Shown here: positions 55,032 through 62,929 of the stretch, in pieces
Numbering within the stretch: the stretch's first letter is position 1
Layout of the letters: each line of letters begins with the position of its first letter
Assembly (NCBI GenBank): GCA_029907255.1
Contig: JARYMF010000002.1
Coordinates: 248,001 to 312,000, forward strand
Source of the DNA: Armatimonadota bacterium
Lineage (GTDB): Bacteria; Armatimonadota; UBA5829; DTJY01
Reading direction: 5' to 3'
Length of the DNA stretch: 64,000 bases
The notes under the pieces: model-generated
What the model saw: only the letters and a program-made list of their open reading frames with translations
Told to the model about the DNA's origin: nothing
The model's database searches: none
Position numbers and translations under genes: made by a program

Positions 55032-56057
55032 CTATAGTAACATGCTTAATGCCAAGAGGGCGGCGTTCACGTTATCTGCTACCATATCGGCCCTTTGGCT
55101 GATGAAAACTTCACGCAAGTTTGGGTCACTCAAACCCGTCAGCACCGCGCAAGATGCTATTTCATAACCCAAATCTTTATAGTTGCGAACGGTAGCCAAG
55201 TCGTCTGGAGTGTCGCCTACGTACATTGGAAGTTTGCAGCCTGTACGTTCGACTGCAAGCCTGAGTACTTCGGGATTGGGCTTCCAAAGGTGGTCGTCCT
55301 CTGTTACGAGCACTGCAGGCGGAAACAAATCGGACAGGCCCATCAGCCGAAGTCCCGTGATAGTTTCGCCAAGGGTACGCCCAGTAGCAATCCCCAGCTT
55401 TAACCCATTTGGCACTAGCTGTTTATTTAGAATGCACCGGTCACGGTGAATCAATCCCAATCCTTCGACTATCGTTGCTTTGTATCCGTATACCTCTGGA
55501 CAGAGATCACCAGAGTAGGTTTCCTGGAATACCTTTTCAAGTAGCTTTCTGTCAGACCAAGCCGAAAGCACATCCCATTCCTCTTGCGAGGCAAGTTTTT
55601 GTAATACCTTTCGAGCATTTTCCAATCCGCCGCCAAGTTTTGCCACACATGCAGTGAAATCCATAATTGTTGGCGGCTTGCTTCTTAGTTCAGACCCCTT
55701 AGTGCTCGAATATCGCACGCTTTTTAGTAGGTAAAGCAATACCCACGCTGTGGCAAGATCCCAGTCGCTGTTGAAACCGCGAGCGAGTTTAAAGGCATCC
55801 ACATCTTCTGGGGTAATCATGCCTTCGCAATCGGTCCAACCAAGCATGCCAAAGTAAATCTCAGCGACTCTTCCGTGCGCTAGCTGGATAGATTCTCTTA
55901 CATCTATGAGCACCCCGTCTACGTCGAAAATAATCCCATCTATACTTGATAAATATTTCACTGAGTCATGATGGATTAGCGTTTCTCCAGCCTTTGTTCC
56001 AATTATTTTATAGTCTCCAATTACCTTGCTTGTTCTGTTGTCAATCACCAGTTTCAA
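55032..56057 (-). CDS. HAD-family phosphatase (subfamily IA) within the his operon
   Basis: 341 residues. HAD motifs: motif I IIFDVDGVLIDV with Asp45 and Asp47, motif II ATGRT, motif III Lys in WKPNPEVL, and motif IV VGDTPDDL. An alpha-helical cap is inserted after motif I, as in subfamily IA. It sits between hisD and hisB, with spacings of 26 nt and 10 nt, in the slot where hisC often is. The neighbouring HisB lacks a phosphatase domain, so the leading candidate role is histidinol-phosphate phosphatase. That is inference; other phosphatase substrates are possible. The start is a TTG at 56057 with AGAGG 6 nt upstream. Confidence 0.8.
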   Translation of the reverse strand: MKLVIDNRTSKVIGDYKIIGTKAGETLIHHDSVKYLSSIDGIIFDVDGVLIDVRESIQLAHGRVAEIYFGMLGWTDCEGMITPEDVDAFKLARGFNSDWDLATAWVLLYLLKSVRYSSTKGSELRSKPPTIMDFTACVAKLGGGLENARKVLQKLASQEEWDVLSAWSDRKLLEKVFQETYSGDLCPEVYGYKATIVEGLGLIHRDRCILNKQLVPNGLKLGIATGRTLGETITGLRLMGLSDLFPPAVLVTEDDHLWKPNPEVLRLAVERTGCKLPMYVGDTPDDLATVRNYKDLGYEIASCAVLTGLSDPNLREVFISQRADMVADNVNAALLALSMLL

Positions 56058-56083
56058 TAATCACCTCTGATTGAGAATCACTG

Positions 56084-57373
56084 TCAGTCGTTTTTAAGTC
56101 TTTGTCGAATAGCATTTGCGTGTGCATCAAGGCCCTCCGCTTCGGCAAGTTCAACAGCGGTTGGTCCTTCGGCTTCCAAGCTTTCTTTAGAATACATGAT
56201 TACGCTCGAAACCTTGGTAAAATCGGCTACGGTTAGCGGTGAAGAGAAGCGAGCTGTTCCGCTGGTAGGCAGTACGTGGCTTGGCCCGGCGATGTAATCT
56301 CCAATCGGCTCGGTGGAGTATTCACCAAGGAATATCGCCCCAGCGTTCTTGATTGATTTTAGGTATTGGCGGGCATCTTTAACCATAAGTTCTAGGTGTT
56401 CGGGAGCGACTCTATTTGCAATCTCGATTGCTTTTTCGATATCCGGAACTATGATTATTAAACCGTTTTCTTCGATGCTTTTGCGTGCCGTTTCGCTTCT
56501 GGAGAGCAAGTTTAGTTGTTTTTCAAGTTCGGCTTTGACTTCATTTGCAATGAGAGCCGAAGTGGTGACTAGAATGGCCCGGGCATCGGTTTGGTGCTCT
56601 GCTTGCGAAAGCATGTCCGCCGCCACATAGCATGGGTTGGCGGTTTCGTCTGCAATCACAAGCACTTCACTTGGTCCAGCTAGCATGTCAATGCCTACTT
56701 CGCCAAAGACAAAGCGCTTTGCCATTGTTGCGTATATGTTTCCAGGCCCGACAATTACGTCCACCTTGGGAACGGTTTGTGTGCCATACGCAAGCGCTGC
56801 GACCGCCTGTGCACCGCCCATTCTGAATATGCCGTCAACTCCTGCCTCGACCGCTGCCGCCGCAACAGCAGGGTGTATTGTTCCGTCTTTTCTTGGCGGG
56901 GTGGCGACATAGACCTCCCGTACGCCGGCAACTTTTGCTGGGATTGCCGACATCAAGAGCGAACTTGGGAGAGGCGCGGCGAAGGCGGGAACGTGTATCC
57001 CAGCTCTTTCTACAGGGTTTACTATTTGCCCAAGGAGAATCCCAGGCCGCTCGCTATCGAACCATGTGGTCTGAACTTGCTTGAGGTGAAATCGCTCTAT
57101 ATTTTCTTTTGCAACCCTGATTGCAGAAATAAGTTTGCTTGGAACCTGAGCAGCTAGGCTATTGACCTCACTTTGTGGAATGGCAATTGTATTTGCGTTT
57201 GGCCAGTCAAACTTTCTCGTGTACTCTAGTACTGCTTCGTCGCCCCTAGCTTTTACATCGGCGATTATTGCACGAACGGTGGCTTCAACCTCAGGGTTTT
57301 CCTGAAGAAGCGGTTTATCTAGGATTGTTGATAATTCTTCCGGTTTGCAGTTTTCAGTGTTTAATATTCGCAT
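56084..57373 (-). CDS. hisD: Histidinol dehydrogenase
   Basis: Zinc enzyme that oxidises histidinol to histidine with NAD+. Characteristic segments include PRKDGTIHPAVAAAA, FRMGGAQAVAALAYGTQTVPKVD and GPGNIYATMAKR, plus GPSEVLVIAD and LSQAEHQTDARAILVTTS, whose Gln/His residues bind zinc. Late in the protein, GPSHVLPTSGTARF is the standard motif. Length (429 residues) is normal. It heads the run hisD-HAD-hisB-hisA. The ATG is preceded by a perfect TATAAT and six bases, with no Shine-Dalgarno, so the mRNA should be leaderless. Confidence 0.96.
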   Translation of the reverse strand: MRILNTENCKPEELSTILDKPLLQENPEVEATVRAIIADVKARGDEAVLEYTRKFDWPNANTIAIPQSEVNSLAAQVPSKLISAIRVAKENIERFHLKQVQTTWFDSERPGILLGQIVNPVERAGIHVPAFAAPLPSSLLMSAIPAKVAGVREVYVATPPRKDGTIHPAVAAAAVEAGVDGIFRMGGAQAVAALAYGTQTVPKVDVIVGPGNIYATMAKRFVFGEVGIDMLAGPSEVLVIADETANPCYVAADMLSQAEHQTDARAILVTTSALIANEVKAELEKQLNLLSRSETARKSIEENGLIIIVPDIEKAIEIANRVAPEHLELMVKDARQYLKSIKNAGAIFLGEYSTEPIGDYIAGPSHVLPTSGTARFSSPLTVADFTKVSSVIMYSKESLEAEGPTAVELAEAEGLDAHANAIRQRLKND

Positions 57374-57379
57374 GCGCAG

Positions 57380-57408
57380 ATTATACCAGACGCCATATAA
57401 GATAGCAA
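57380..57408 (-). promoter_or_regulatory. Predicted leaderless promoter of hisD
   Basis: On the minus strand, TTGCTA (57408-57403), a 17-bp spacer ending in TGG, and TATAAT (57385-57380). CTGCGC separates it from the ATG at 57373. Transcription would begin essentially at the start codon. Confidence 0.7.
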
Positions 57409-57422
57409 CTCAGGTTGATTGC

Positions 57423-57451
57423 TTGACTCCTGGCATTAAAGTAGATAATAT
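57423..57451 (+). promoter_or_regulatory. Predicted promoter of the pseudopilin-like gene
   Basis: TTGACT (57423-57428), a 17-bp spacer and TAATAT (57446-57451). It diverges from the hisD promoter 14 bp away. Confidence 0.5.
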
Positions 57452-57488
57452 GGGTGAAATCGCAAGACAATTTTAGGGGTGAATAGTC

Positions 57489-58013
57489 ATGTTCAACCAG
57501 GAATCCCAATATCCTCCACCAAGGCCAGAAAGAAAAATGAGCTGCCTGAAGATAGGAGCCATTTCGTGTTTGGTGCTTGTTTTTGTAATAATAGTTGGAA
57601 GTTATTGGCTGTATAGGGTTATTGCAAGCAATCCTGCTTTCAAGAAGGGGATAGAGGAAGCAAAAGCAATGGCACAATGTACAGTACAGCTTCAGGAGCT
57701 TCACAGAGCGTTAGAGAGATATTATGCAAAGAATGGCAAATATCCTTCTTCGCTGGGCGAACTCTATCCAGACTATTTGGAGGACAAAAAGATTCTTTAC
57801 TGTCCATCGGACAAAGCGCATTCAGGCGAGAGCAGTTACATCTATTACCCGCCATCGCCAAAAACCCCAGATAGCGCCGTCGTGTTGGAATGTCGCCGTC
57901 ATATCCTGATTGAAGGCCAGCCGCCGCAGGTGATAAGACTCCGCAAGGATGGCCGCATCGAGGGCGCGGGATATCAGCCTCCCAGGACACCAAGCCCTGC
58001 GAAGACTCGTTGA
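57489..58013 (+). CDS. Pseudopilin-like single-span membrane protein
   Basis: 174 residues. A short cytoplasmic N-terminus, one membrane helix (about 22-43), and an extracytoplasmic domain. The segment LQELHRALERYYAKNGKYPSSLGELYPDYL, with the YYAKNGKYP and LYP pattern, matches the type II secretion G-type pseudopilin fold region, and a Cys pair (ILYCPSDK) follows. The usual prepilin cleavage motif is not evident, so secretion-system membership is not established. The C-terminus is Pro-rich. It has its own promoter. AGGGGTG lies 7 nt before the ATG. Confidence 0.75.
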   Translation: MFNQESQYPPPRPERKMSCLKIGAISCLVLVFVIIVGSYWLYRVIASNPAFKKGIEEAKAMAQCTVQLQELHRALERYYAKNGKYPSSLGELYPDYLEDKKILYCPSDKAHSGESSYIYYPPSPKTPDSAVVLECRRHILIEGQPPQVIRLRKDGRIEGAGYQPPRTPSPAKTR

Positions 58014-58109
58014 TAAACTTGGCGTCTACTAATGTAAAGTTTGCTTTTGCTAAAAAACTGGGCTTGGCATGCTTTGCTATTCCAACGCTAAAAACATGCA
58101 CGGCATTTC

Positions 58110-58139
58110 TTGACAAAATGGCTTGTCGGTTGGTATACT
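58110..58139 (+). promoter_or_regulatory. Predicted promoter of purA
   Basis: Perfect TTGACA (58110-58115), an 18-bp spacer ending in TGG, and TATACT (58134-58139). The start would be near 58146, giving a leader of about 80 nt that contains a terminator-like hairpin. Confidence 0.65.
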
Positions 58140-58157
58140 GGCTGAGCTTGGAGTTTA

Positions 58158-58199
58158 GGAAAAGTGGATAGCAATAAGGCTATCCACTTCCTTATTTTG
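58158..58199 (+). promoter_or_regulatory. Terminator-like hairpin inside the purA leader
   Basis: AAGTGGATAGC (58162-58172) pairs perfectly with GCTATCCACTT (58179-58189) around AATAAG, extended by GG/CC over a two-base bulge. It is followed by TTATTTTGT. It lies between the purA promoter and its GAGGAG ribosome-binding site, so it may be an attenuator; alternatively it serves the gene upstream. Confidence 0.5.
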
Positions 58200-58224
58200 T
58201 GAACAATGAAGAGGGAACGAGGAG

Positions 58225-59496
58225 ATGGCAAATACGGTTGTCGTGGGTGCCCAATGGGGCGACGAAGCAAAAGGCAAGGTTGTGGATGTCCTTGCCGCAG
58301 ATGCTGATTATGTTATTCGCTACAATGGCGGAAACAATGCTGGCCACACCGTTGTCATAGGGTCTGAGGTTTATAAATTTCACCTTATCCCTTGCGGTAT
58401 ACTTCGGAGTAATGTTGTTTCTGTTATAGGTGATGGCGAGGTTGTTGACCCAGGTGTATTGGTAAGTGAATTGGATGAACTCGAGCGGCGAGGGATATCT
58501 ACAAAAAACTTAAAAGTCAGCATGAATGCCCATGTCATTATGCCGTATCATGTTCTTCTTGACCGCCTTGAAGAAGAGCGAAAGGGCAGAAATGCACTAG
58601 GTACCACAGCTCGCGGCATAGGACCAGCATATGCAGACAAAGCGTCGAGGATAGGCATTCGCATGGCCGAATTCATAGACCCCGGGCGTTTTCGCAGCCG
58701 ATTATCCGAAAACCTCAAGCTAAAAAATGCAATTATTACCAAAATTTACGAAGCAGAGGGCTTCCCTTTGGATGCAATCCTCGAAGAGTATCTTGTGTAC
58801 GCAGACCGTATTAGGCCTTACGTAACCGATACGAATTACCTTGTAGCAGAGGCGGCGCAAAAAGGAGCTAGGTTATTATTCGAGGGGGCTCAGGGTACCC
58901 TCCTGGATATAGACTATGGCACATATCCTTTCGTCACATCATCCCACACGGTAGCAGGTGCAGCGTCGCTTGGTACTGGGGTTGGGCCGCGTGCATTCGA
59001 TAGGATAGTTGGTGTTGCTAAGGCGTATACAACACGTGTTGGCGCTGGCGTTTTCCCTACGGAATTGCTCGATGCGACAGGTGAATATATTCGGGAGCGG
59101 GGAAACGAATATGGCACGACCACAGGCAGACCAAGAAGGTGCGGCTGGTGTGACACCGTGGCAATCAGATACTCAGCAATGGTGAACGGCTTTACCGATC
59201 TTGCAATTACTCTTTTGGATGTGCTGACCGGGCTTGAAACTTTGAAGATTTGCCGTGCCTATCTTTGCGATGGCTCTGAGACTGATCGGCTTCCCAGCGA
59301 CTGGGAATCTATACGCGAATGTGTGCCAGTCTACGATGAACTTCCTGGCTGGACGGAGGATATCTCAAGAATCACTCATTTTGATGACCTTCCGGCAAAC
59401 GCGAAGGGATACATTCAACATATCGAGCGATTAGTCGGCGTTCCGGTTAGCCTCATCAGCGTTGGTCCCAGCCGAGAGCAGACAATTGAGTTGTAG
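58225..59496 (+). CDS. purA: Adenylosuccinate synthetase
   Basis: GTP-dependent ligase of IMP and aspartate, first step from IMP to AMP. The N-terminal P-loop reads GAQWGDEAKGKVVD; the family usually has GDEGKGK, so one glycine is replaced by alanine. Other segments are intact: YNGGNNAGHTV, ARGIGPAYADK, FEGAQGTLLDIDYGTYPFVTSS, and GTTTGRPRRCGW with the conserved Thr/Arg loop. Length is 423 residues. GAGGAG lies 1-2 nt from the ATG (with a further GAGGGA upstream), so the ribosome-binding spacing is tight. It is probably monocistronic. Confidence 0.96.
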   Translation: MANTVVVGAQWGDEAKGKVVDVLAADADYVIRYNGGNNAGHTVVIGSEVYKFHLIPCGILRSNVVSVIGDGEVVDPGVLVSELDELERRGISTKNLKVSMNAHVIMPYHVLLDRLEEERKGRNALGTTARGIGPAYADKASRIGIRMAEFIDPGRFRSRLSENLKLKNAIITKIYEAEGFPLDAILEEYLVYADRIRPYVTDTNYLVAEAAQKGARLLFEGAQGTLLDIDYGTYPFVTSSHTVAGAASLGTGVGPRAFDRIVGVAKAYTTRVGAGVFPTELLDATGEYIRERGNEYGTTTGRPRRCGWCDTVAIRYSAMVNGFTDLAITLLDVLTGLETLKICRAYLCDGSETDRLPSDWESIRECVPVYDELPGWTEDISRITHFDDLPANAKGYIQHIERLVGVPVSLISVGPSREQTIEL

Positions 59497-59654
59497 ACAA
59501 ATTGTGCCTGTAGCATATTGACTCCATTTACCATTGGAACCAATTGCCTAAAGCAAGCCATAGGGCATGCGGAAAGCCTTTAATTCTCAGCAAGAGGGCA
59601 TTTTTGGGGATGTCAGATGCAAGGTGTAGTTTTAAATAGCTTGGCGCCGAATTT

Positions 59655-60683
59655 TCAGCCAGCTATGCGAATGCCTTCATCAAGGACAGCTAGGTAGTTT
59701 TCGACCGGCATGTAGTCGGTTAAAGAATTGCCGGTGCCAAGAGCCCAGTAGCCATCGTAGAAGCATTCCTCTATCATTCGCCTAGCATATGTGCGAAGGT
59801 CTTCCTCTGAGCTTCGGCAGATGACGTCTACATCAAGCCCCCCCAGGGGAGTAACCCTTCTTCCATACTTTCGCTTGAATTCCTGGACAGGCATAATGGC
59901 ATCTTCGAATGAGTGCTTGGCATCTATTCGGCAATATTCAATTAGGTCTTCGTAAACTTCCGATAAATTGCCGCAAGAGTGAAGTATAAACGGCTTGCCA
60001 GCTTTATGTGCTTCTTCGACCATTTGCTTATAGATGGGAAATACAAAGCGGCGGAGGTCGGCTGGGCTCAGGAACGTTGATGTTTTGAAACCAAGGTCAT
60101 CACCTTGACGGAGTGCGCCTATTGCATCCAAAGTAGCAAGCTGGCGGACGGCGCTAATATGGAGTCGTCCTATCCTTTGGAAAACCATCGCAACAAGTTC
60201 AGGATTATCTGCAAGCGCATACGATAATCCGATTGTGCCCATCATCCTAGATACCCACTCATAGGGGCCTGCGCAAACTCCGCCGACAATTTTAACTCCA
60301 TCTGGAAGTAAGCTGGCCACTGTCTCGAAATATTTGAACTCAATCGGGTGCGATTCTTCAGGCCATGGGTATTTCTCATAGTCTTCAAGTGTACGTATGA
60401 CCACTTGTGCCTCGCTTCCATGCGACAGCCCACCGCCTGTGGAGGGAAGGGGGCAATTAAGGCTGATTTCCATTGGGATGCAGTCGAAACCCATTCCAAG
60501 CCAGAAATCAACATAAGTACGCCAGTACTCTGTGTCATCGAGGTTCATTTTGTCGAACGGCTTTCCGGTTCTTCTAGTAATGAACCCTGGACTAGCGATG
60601 TGCTCGTAAAATGGTAGGTGATTGGGTTTTCCTTGTCTGCGGAGGACTTTTAGGAATTGTTCAAAGTCTGGCTTTCGTTTCAT
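59655..60683 (-). CDS. Uroporphyrinogen decarboxylase-family protein
   Basis: About 343 residues of the UroD/MtaA TIM-barrel superfamily. The Zn-site pattern HSCGN is present at the strand where corrinoid methyltransferases bind zinc, and LGGLDVDVICR follows. The true heme-pathway UroD N-terminal motif (RPVWxMRQAG type) is absent, and other heme genes are not nearby. A methyl-transfer role or a catabolic enzyme is therefore more likely than haem synthesis. I prefer the ATG at 60683; the frame extends to a TTG at 60689. It is convergent with purA. Confidence 0.8.
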   Translation of the reverse strand: MKRKPDFEQFLKVLRRQGKPNHLPFYEHIASPGFITRRTGKPFDKMNLDDTEYWRTYVDFWLGMGFDCIPMEISLNCPLPSTGGGLSHGSEAQVVIRTLEDYEKYPWPEESHPIEFKYFETVASLLPDGVKIVGGVCAGPYEWVSRMMGTIGLSYALADNPELVAMVFQRIGRLHISAVRQLATLDAIGALRQGDDLGFKTSTFLSPADLRRFVFPIYKQMVEEAHKAGKPFILHSCGNLSEVYEDLIEYCRIDAKHSFEDAIMPVQEFKRKYGRRVTPLGGLDVDVICRSSEEDLRTYARRMIEECFYDGYWALGTGNSLTDYMPVENYLAVLDEGIRIAG

Positions 60684-60849
60684 AAACAATTCTGCCTTCC
60701 CATAAAAAGCGTATTGTTATATTACTTTATCATATGCAAAATGGCGATTCAAATGAACAATTTTCCAAAATCTCCGTCTAAAGCGTTTGGAATTTGCTGA
60801 GCACAGCACATTCCGAACGACATAATCCAATGAAAGGAGGATAAAACTA

Positions 60850-61446
60850 ATGGTTAGAAAAGTGGTTGCAGTAGCTTTGGTTCTGGTTTTTGTGTTTGCA
60901 TTGATGGCATATGCCCAGAATCAGCCGCAGGTCAAGCCAGCGAAACAGAAGCCGGTTGTAAGCGGATTTGCTGGTCCGCAGGGTCTTATAGGGCGGAGAC
61001 CCATGGATAAAACTTATTGGTTCTATCGCAATGTCTACCTTCAGAGGTATCTGCTACCGCCCGGAAGAGGCGAGATTGAAAAGCTCGCTGTTACCATAGG
61101 GTTGACCGAGGAGCAGAAGCAGAAAATTCTTGAGCTCTGCAAGCAGTTCATGGAAAAGGTTAGACCCTTACTTGAACAGAAAGCAGCCGGAACGAAAGAA
61201 GTGTTAGACATACTGCAGAGTCCATCGCCGAACAAGGGCGCGCTGAATGCGGCTGCGAATAAGGTTTCTCAGGCAGAGAACGCTATTCTAGATGCTGAGT
61301 TTGATTTCTGGTTGGCATTTAGGGGCATACTGAATGCTCAGCAGCAGCAAGGCTTCGCGCAGTATTTACATCAGAAAGTGCAGAGAGAGATAGGAGGTCC
61401 GCGACCGCCAGCGCCAGGTGCGCCTCAACCTCCTGCAAAGCCCTAG
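60850..61446 (+). CDS. Spy/CpxP-like periplasmic protein (first of pair)
   Basis: 198 residues with a signal peptide (about 1-22). The mature part is helical, and GLTEEQKQKILELCKQFMEKVRPLL resembles the LTxxQ motif region of Spy/CpxP and heavy-metal-resistance periplasmic proteins. A Pro-rich C-terminal tail follows. AAAGGAGG precedes the ATG. The helices could act as a chaperone or as a metal or stress sensor; that is inference. It is followed by a strong terminator. Confidence 0.68.
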   Translation: MVRKVVAVALVLVFVFALMAYAQNQPQVKPAKQKPVVSGFAGPQGLIGRRPMDKTYWFYRNVYLQRYLLPPGRGEIEKLAVTIGLTEEQKQKILELCKQFMEKVRPLLEQKAAGTKEVLDILQSPSPNKGALNAAANKVSQAENAILDAEFDFWLAFRGILNAQQQQGFAQYLHQKVQREIGGPRPPAPGAPQPPAKP

Positions 61447-61478
61447 TTTGAATTAAAGCATCAATTTTTAATCTTCTG

Positions 61479-61525
61479 GTCCAGGGCGAGGGTGAAAGTT
61501 AACCTTCGTCCTGGACTCATTTTTT
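61479..61525 (+). terminator. Intrinsic terminator after the first Spy-like gene
   Basis: GTCCAGG (61479-61485, with an extended inner arm through GCGAGGGT) pairs with its complement ending at GGAC (61516), about 15 bp including G-U pairs, around an 8-nt loop. It is followed by TTTTTT (61520-61525). Confidence 0.85.
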
Positions 61526-61583
61526 ATCCTAGTGTATTATTGAAGTCAGCGTTAGCAATGTGAGCTCAAAAGGGGGAATAACT

Positions 61584-62162
61584 ATGTTGCGAAAAAGGTT
61601 TGCTTTGCTTGTGATTGTATTAGTCTCTATTGCGGCTCTTGTTATCATCGCTTCTTCTGTTCTTGCTCAGGTTAGAAATAAACCAGGAGTTCAGTCTGCT
61701 CCGCCTATTCTGCCTCTCGACCGTTCGGTTCTCCAAGGTGGGCCATGCCCTGTCAGGGTATTCTCACTACCTTCTCTGCAGTCTCTCCAGAGACTTGGTG
61801 AGGAGCTCAACCTCGACGAAGACCAATTGCGAAAAACCGAAGAGCTTTTCAAGTCTGCACAGCAGAAAATCCAACAAATCACCCAGTCTGGAACTCAGAT
61901 GTCTGCTTTAGTGAATGAGTTGAAGGCTGATTCGACCGATGCGACAAGAGTAAAAACATTAGCAACAGCAATTGCAAAGCAAGAGGAGACAATTCTGTTA
62001 ATCGAAGTTGATACATGGACTGCGTTCGAAAAGCTCCTCAAGCCAGAGCAGAATTCGAAGTTCTGGGAAAATTTCTCTCGAAGGCTTCCCGGCGCAAGGA
62101 CTCAGACGCAAATTCCTAACGAGCCGACTTCATTGCCTCCGATTCCTGTTCCTGGTCAGTAA
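61584..62162 (+). CDS. Spy/CpxP-like periplasmic protein (second of pair)
   Basis: About 192 residues. It has a signal peptide (about 1-26), then helical segments: GEELNLDEDQLRKTEELFKSAQQKI resembles the LTxxQ-type helix, and a second helical pair follows. Proportions and layout resemble the preceding gene, suggesting a diverged tandem duplicate. I chose the ATG at 61584 because AGGGGG lies just upstream; the longer GTG start at 61560 would put extra residues before the signal peptide. The C-terminus is Pro/Gln-rich. Confidence 0.67.
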   Translation: MLRKRFALLVIVLVSIAALVIIASSVLAQVRNKPGVQSAPPILPLDRSVLQGGPCPVRVFSLPSLQSLQRLGEELNLDEDQLRKTEELFKSAQQKIQQITQSGTQMSALVNELKADSTDATRVKTLATAIAKQEETILLIEVDTWTAFEKLLKPEQNSKFWENFSRRLPGARTQTQIPNEPTSLPPIPVPGQ

Positions 62163-62186
62163 GTTCAAGCAGTCTGCAATAGAATC

Positions 62187-62195
62187 TGGTATAAT
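62187..62195 (+). promoter_or_regulatory. Predicted extended -10 promoter of comEA-comEC
   Basis: TGG-TATAAT, the same TCTGGTATAAT string as at hisD. The -35 region is poor. The leader would be about 30 nt, including GGAGAGGGG before the GTG at 62234. Confidence 0.5.
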
Positions 62196-62233
62196 TTTAG
62201 CCATTGGCAAGGTTGAAAGGAGAGGGGCAATCC

Positions 62234-62923
62234 GTGTTCAACTTCAGCAGGGGCCAGCTTGTTGCTGCGTATTTAATCGTGGGACTTGCACTTTTGGGTA
62301 CAGGCATTCTCGTGGCGAGGTCGGGAACGTTTAGTTCAAACGAAGGAATTAAATTTATCGAAGCTGGGTCGAAAACAGCAGAACCTAGCGAGAATATTAA
62401 GCCCGAACTCCCTGTTAGCGCCAAAATATGCGTTCATGTCGCCGGTAATGTAAAGAAACCAGGCGTTTATTTCCTGAAACCAGACAGCAGAGTTAATGAT
62501 GCAATCAAAGCAGCCGGCGGTCCTGTTGGGAAAGCGGACCTTGATAGCATAAACCTCGCCGAGAAGCTTCAAGATGGCCAGCAGTTGTATCTTGCGGCGA
62601 AAGGCGAGATTCCCGCCCCAAAGATTTCCATCGTCCGCAGTGGTAAAGTTACAAAACAAAGTACTTCAGTCGGCAGCAGGACTGAAAGCGCTGAAAAGAA
62701 GGGTCCACAAAAACTAACAACGCCAGGGGAGGGAACCGTAAATCTCAACACTGCAGGTTTTGAGGAACTTCAACGCCTCCCGGGCATAGGTCCAGCTATG
62801 GCACAGAGAATCTTAGATTATCGGGCTGAGCATGGGCGTTTCCAGTCAATTGATGAGCTTAATGAGGTCAGCGGAATAGGCCCTAAAAAACTTGAGAAGC
62901 TTCGGCCTTTCGTGTCTTTGTGA
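62234..62923 (+). CDS. comEA: ComEA-like DNA-binding competence protein
   Basis: About 229 residues: an N-terminal membrane anchor (residues 8-28), an SLBB domain at about 64-125 (ICVHVAGNVKKPGVYFLKPDSRV), then a Ser/Thr/Lys linker and the helix-hairpin-helix DNA-binding domain at about 166-229 (NLNTAGFEELQRLPGIGPAMAQRIL). ComEA binds incoming dsDNA at the cell surface for transformation. The start is a GTG at 62234 because GAGGGG lies 6 nt before it; the frame is open to a TTG at 62204. It ends 6 nt before comEC. Confidence 0.93.
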   Translation: MFNFSRGQLVAAYLIVGLALLGTGILVARSGTFSSNEGIKFIEAGSKTAEPSENIKPELPVSAKICVHVAGNVKKPGVYFLKPDSRVNDAIKAAGGPVGKADLDSINLAEKLQDGQQLYLAAKGEIPAPKISIVRSGKVTKQSTSVGSRTESAEKKGPQKLTTPGEGTVNLNTAGFEELQRLPGIGPAMAQRILDYRAEHGRFQSIDELNEVSGIGPKKLEKLRPFVSL

Positions 62924-62929
62924 GGCCGA

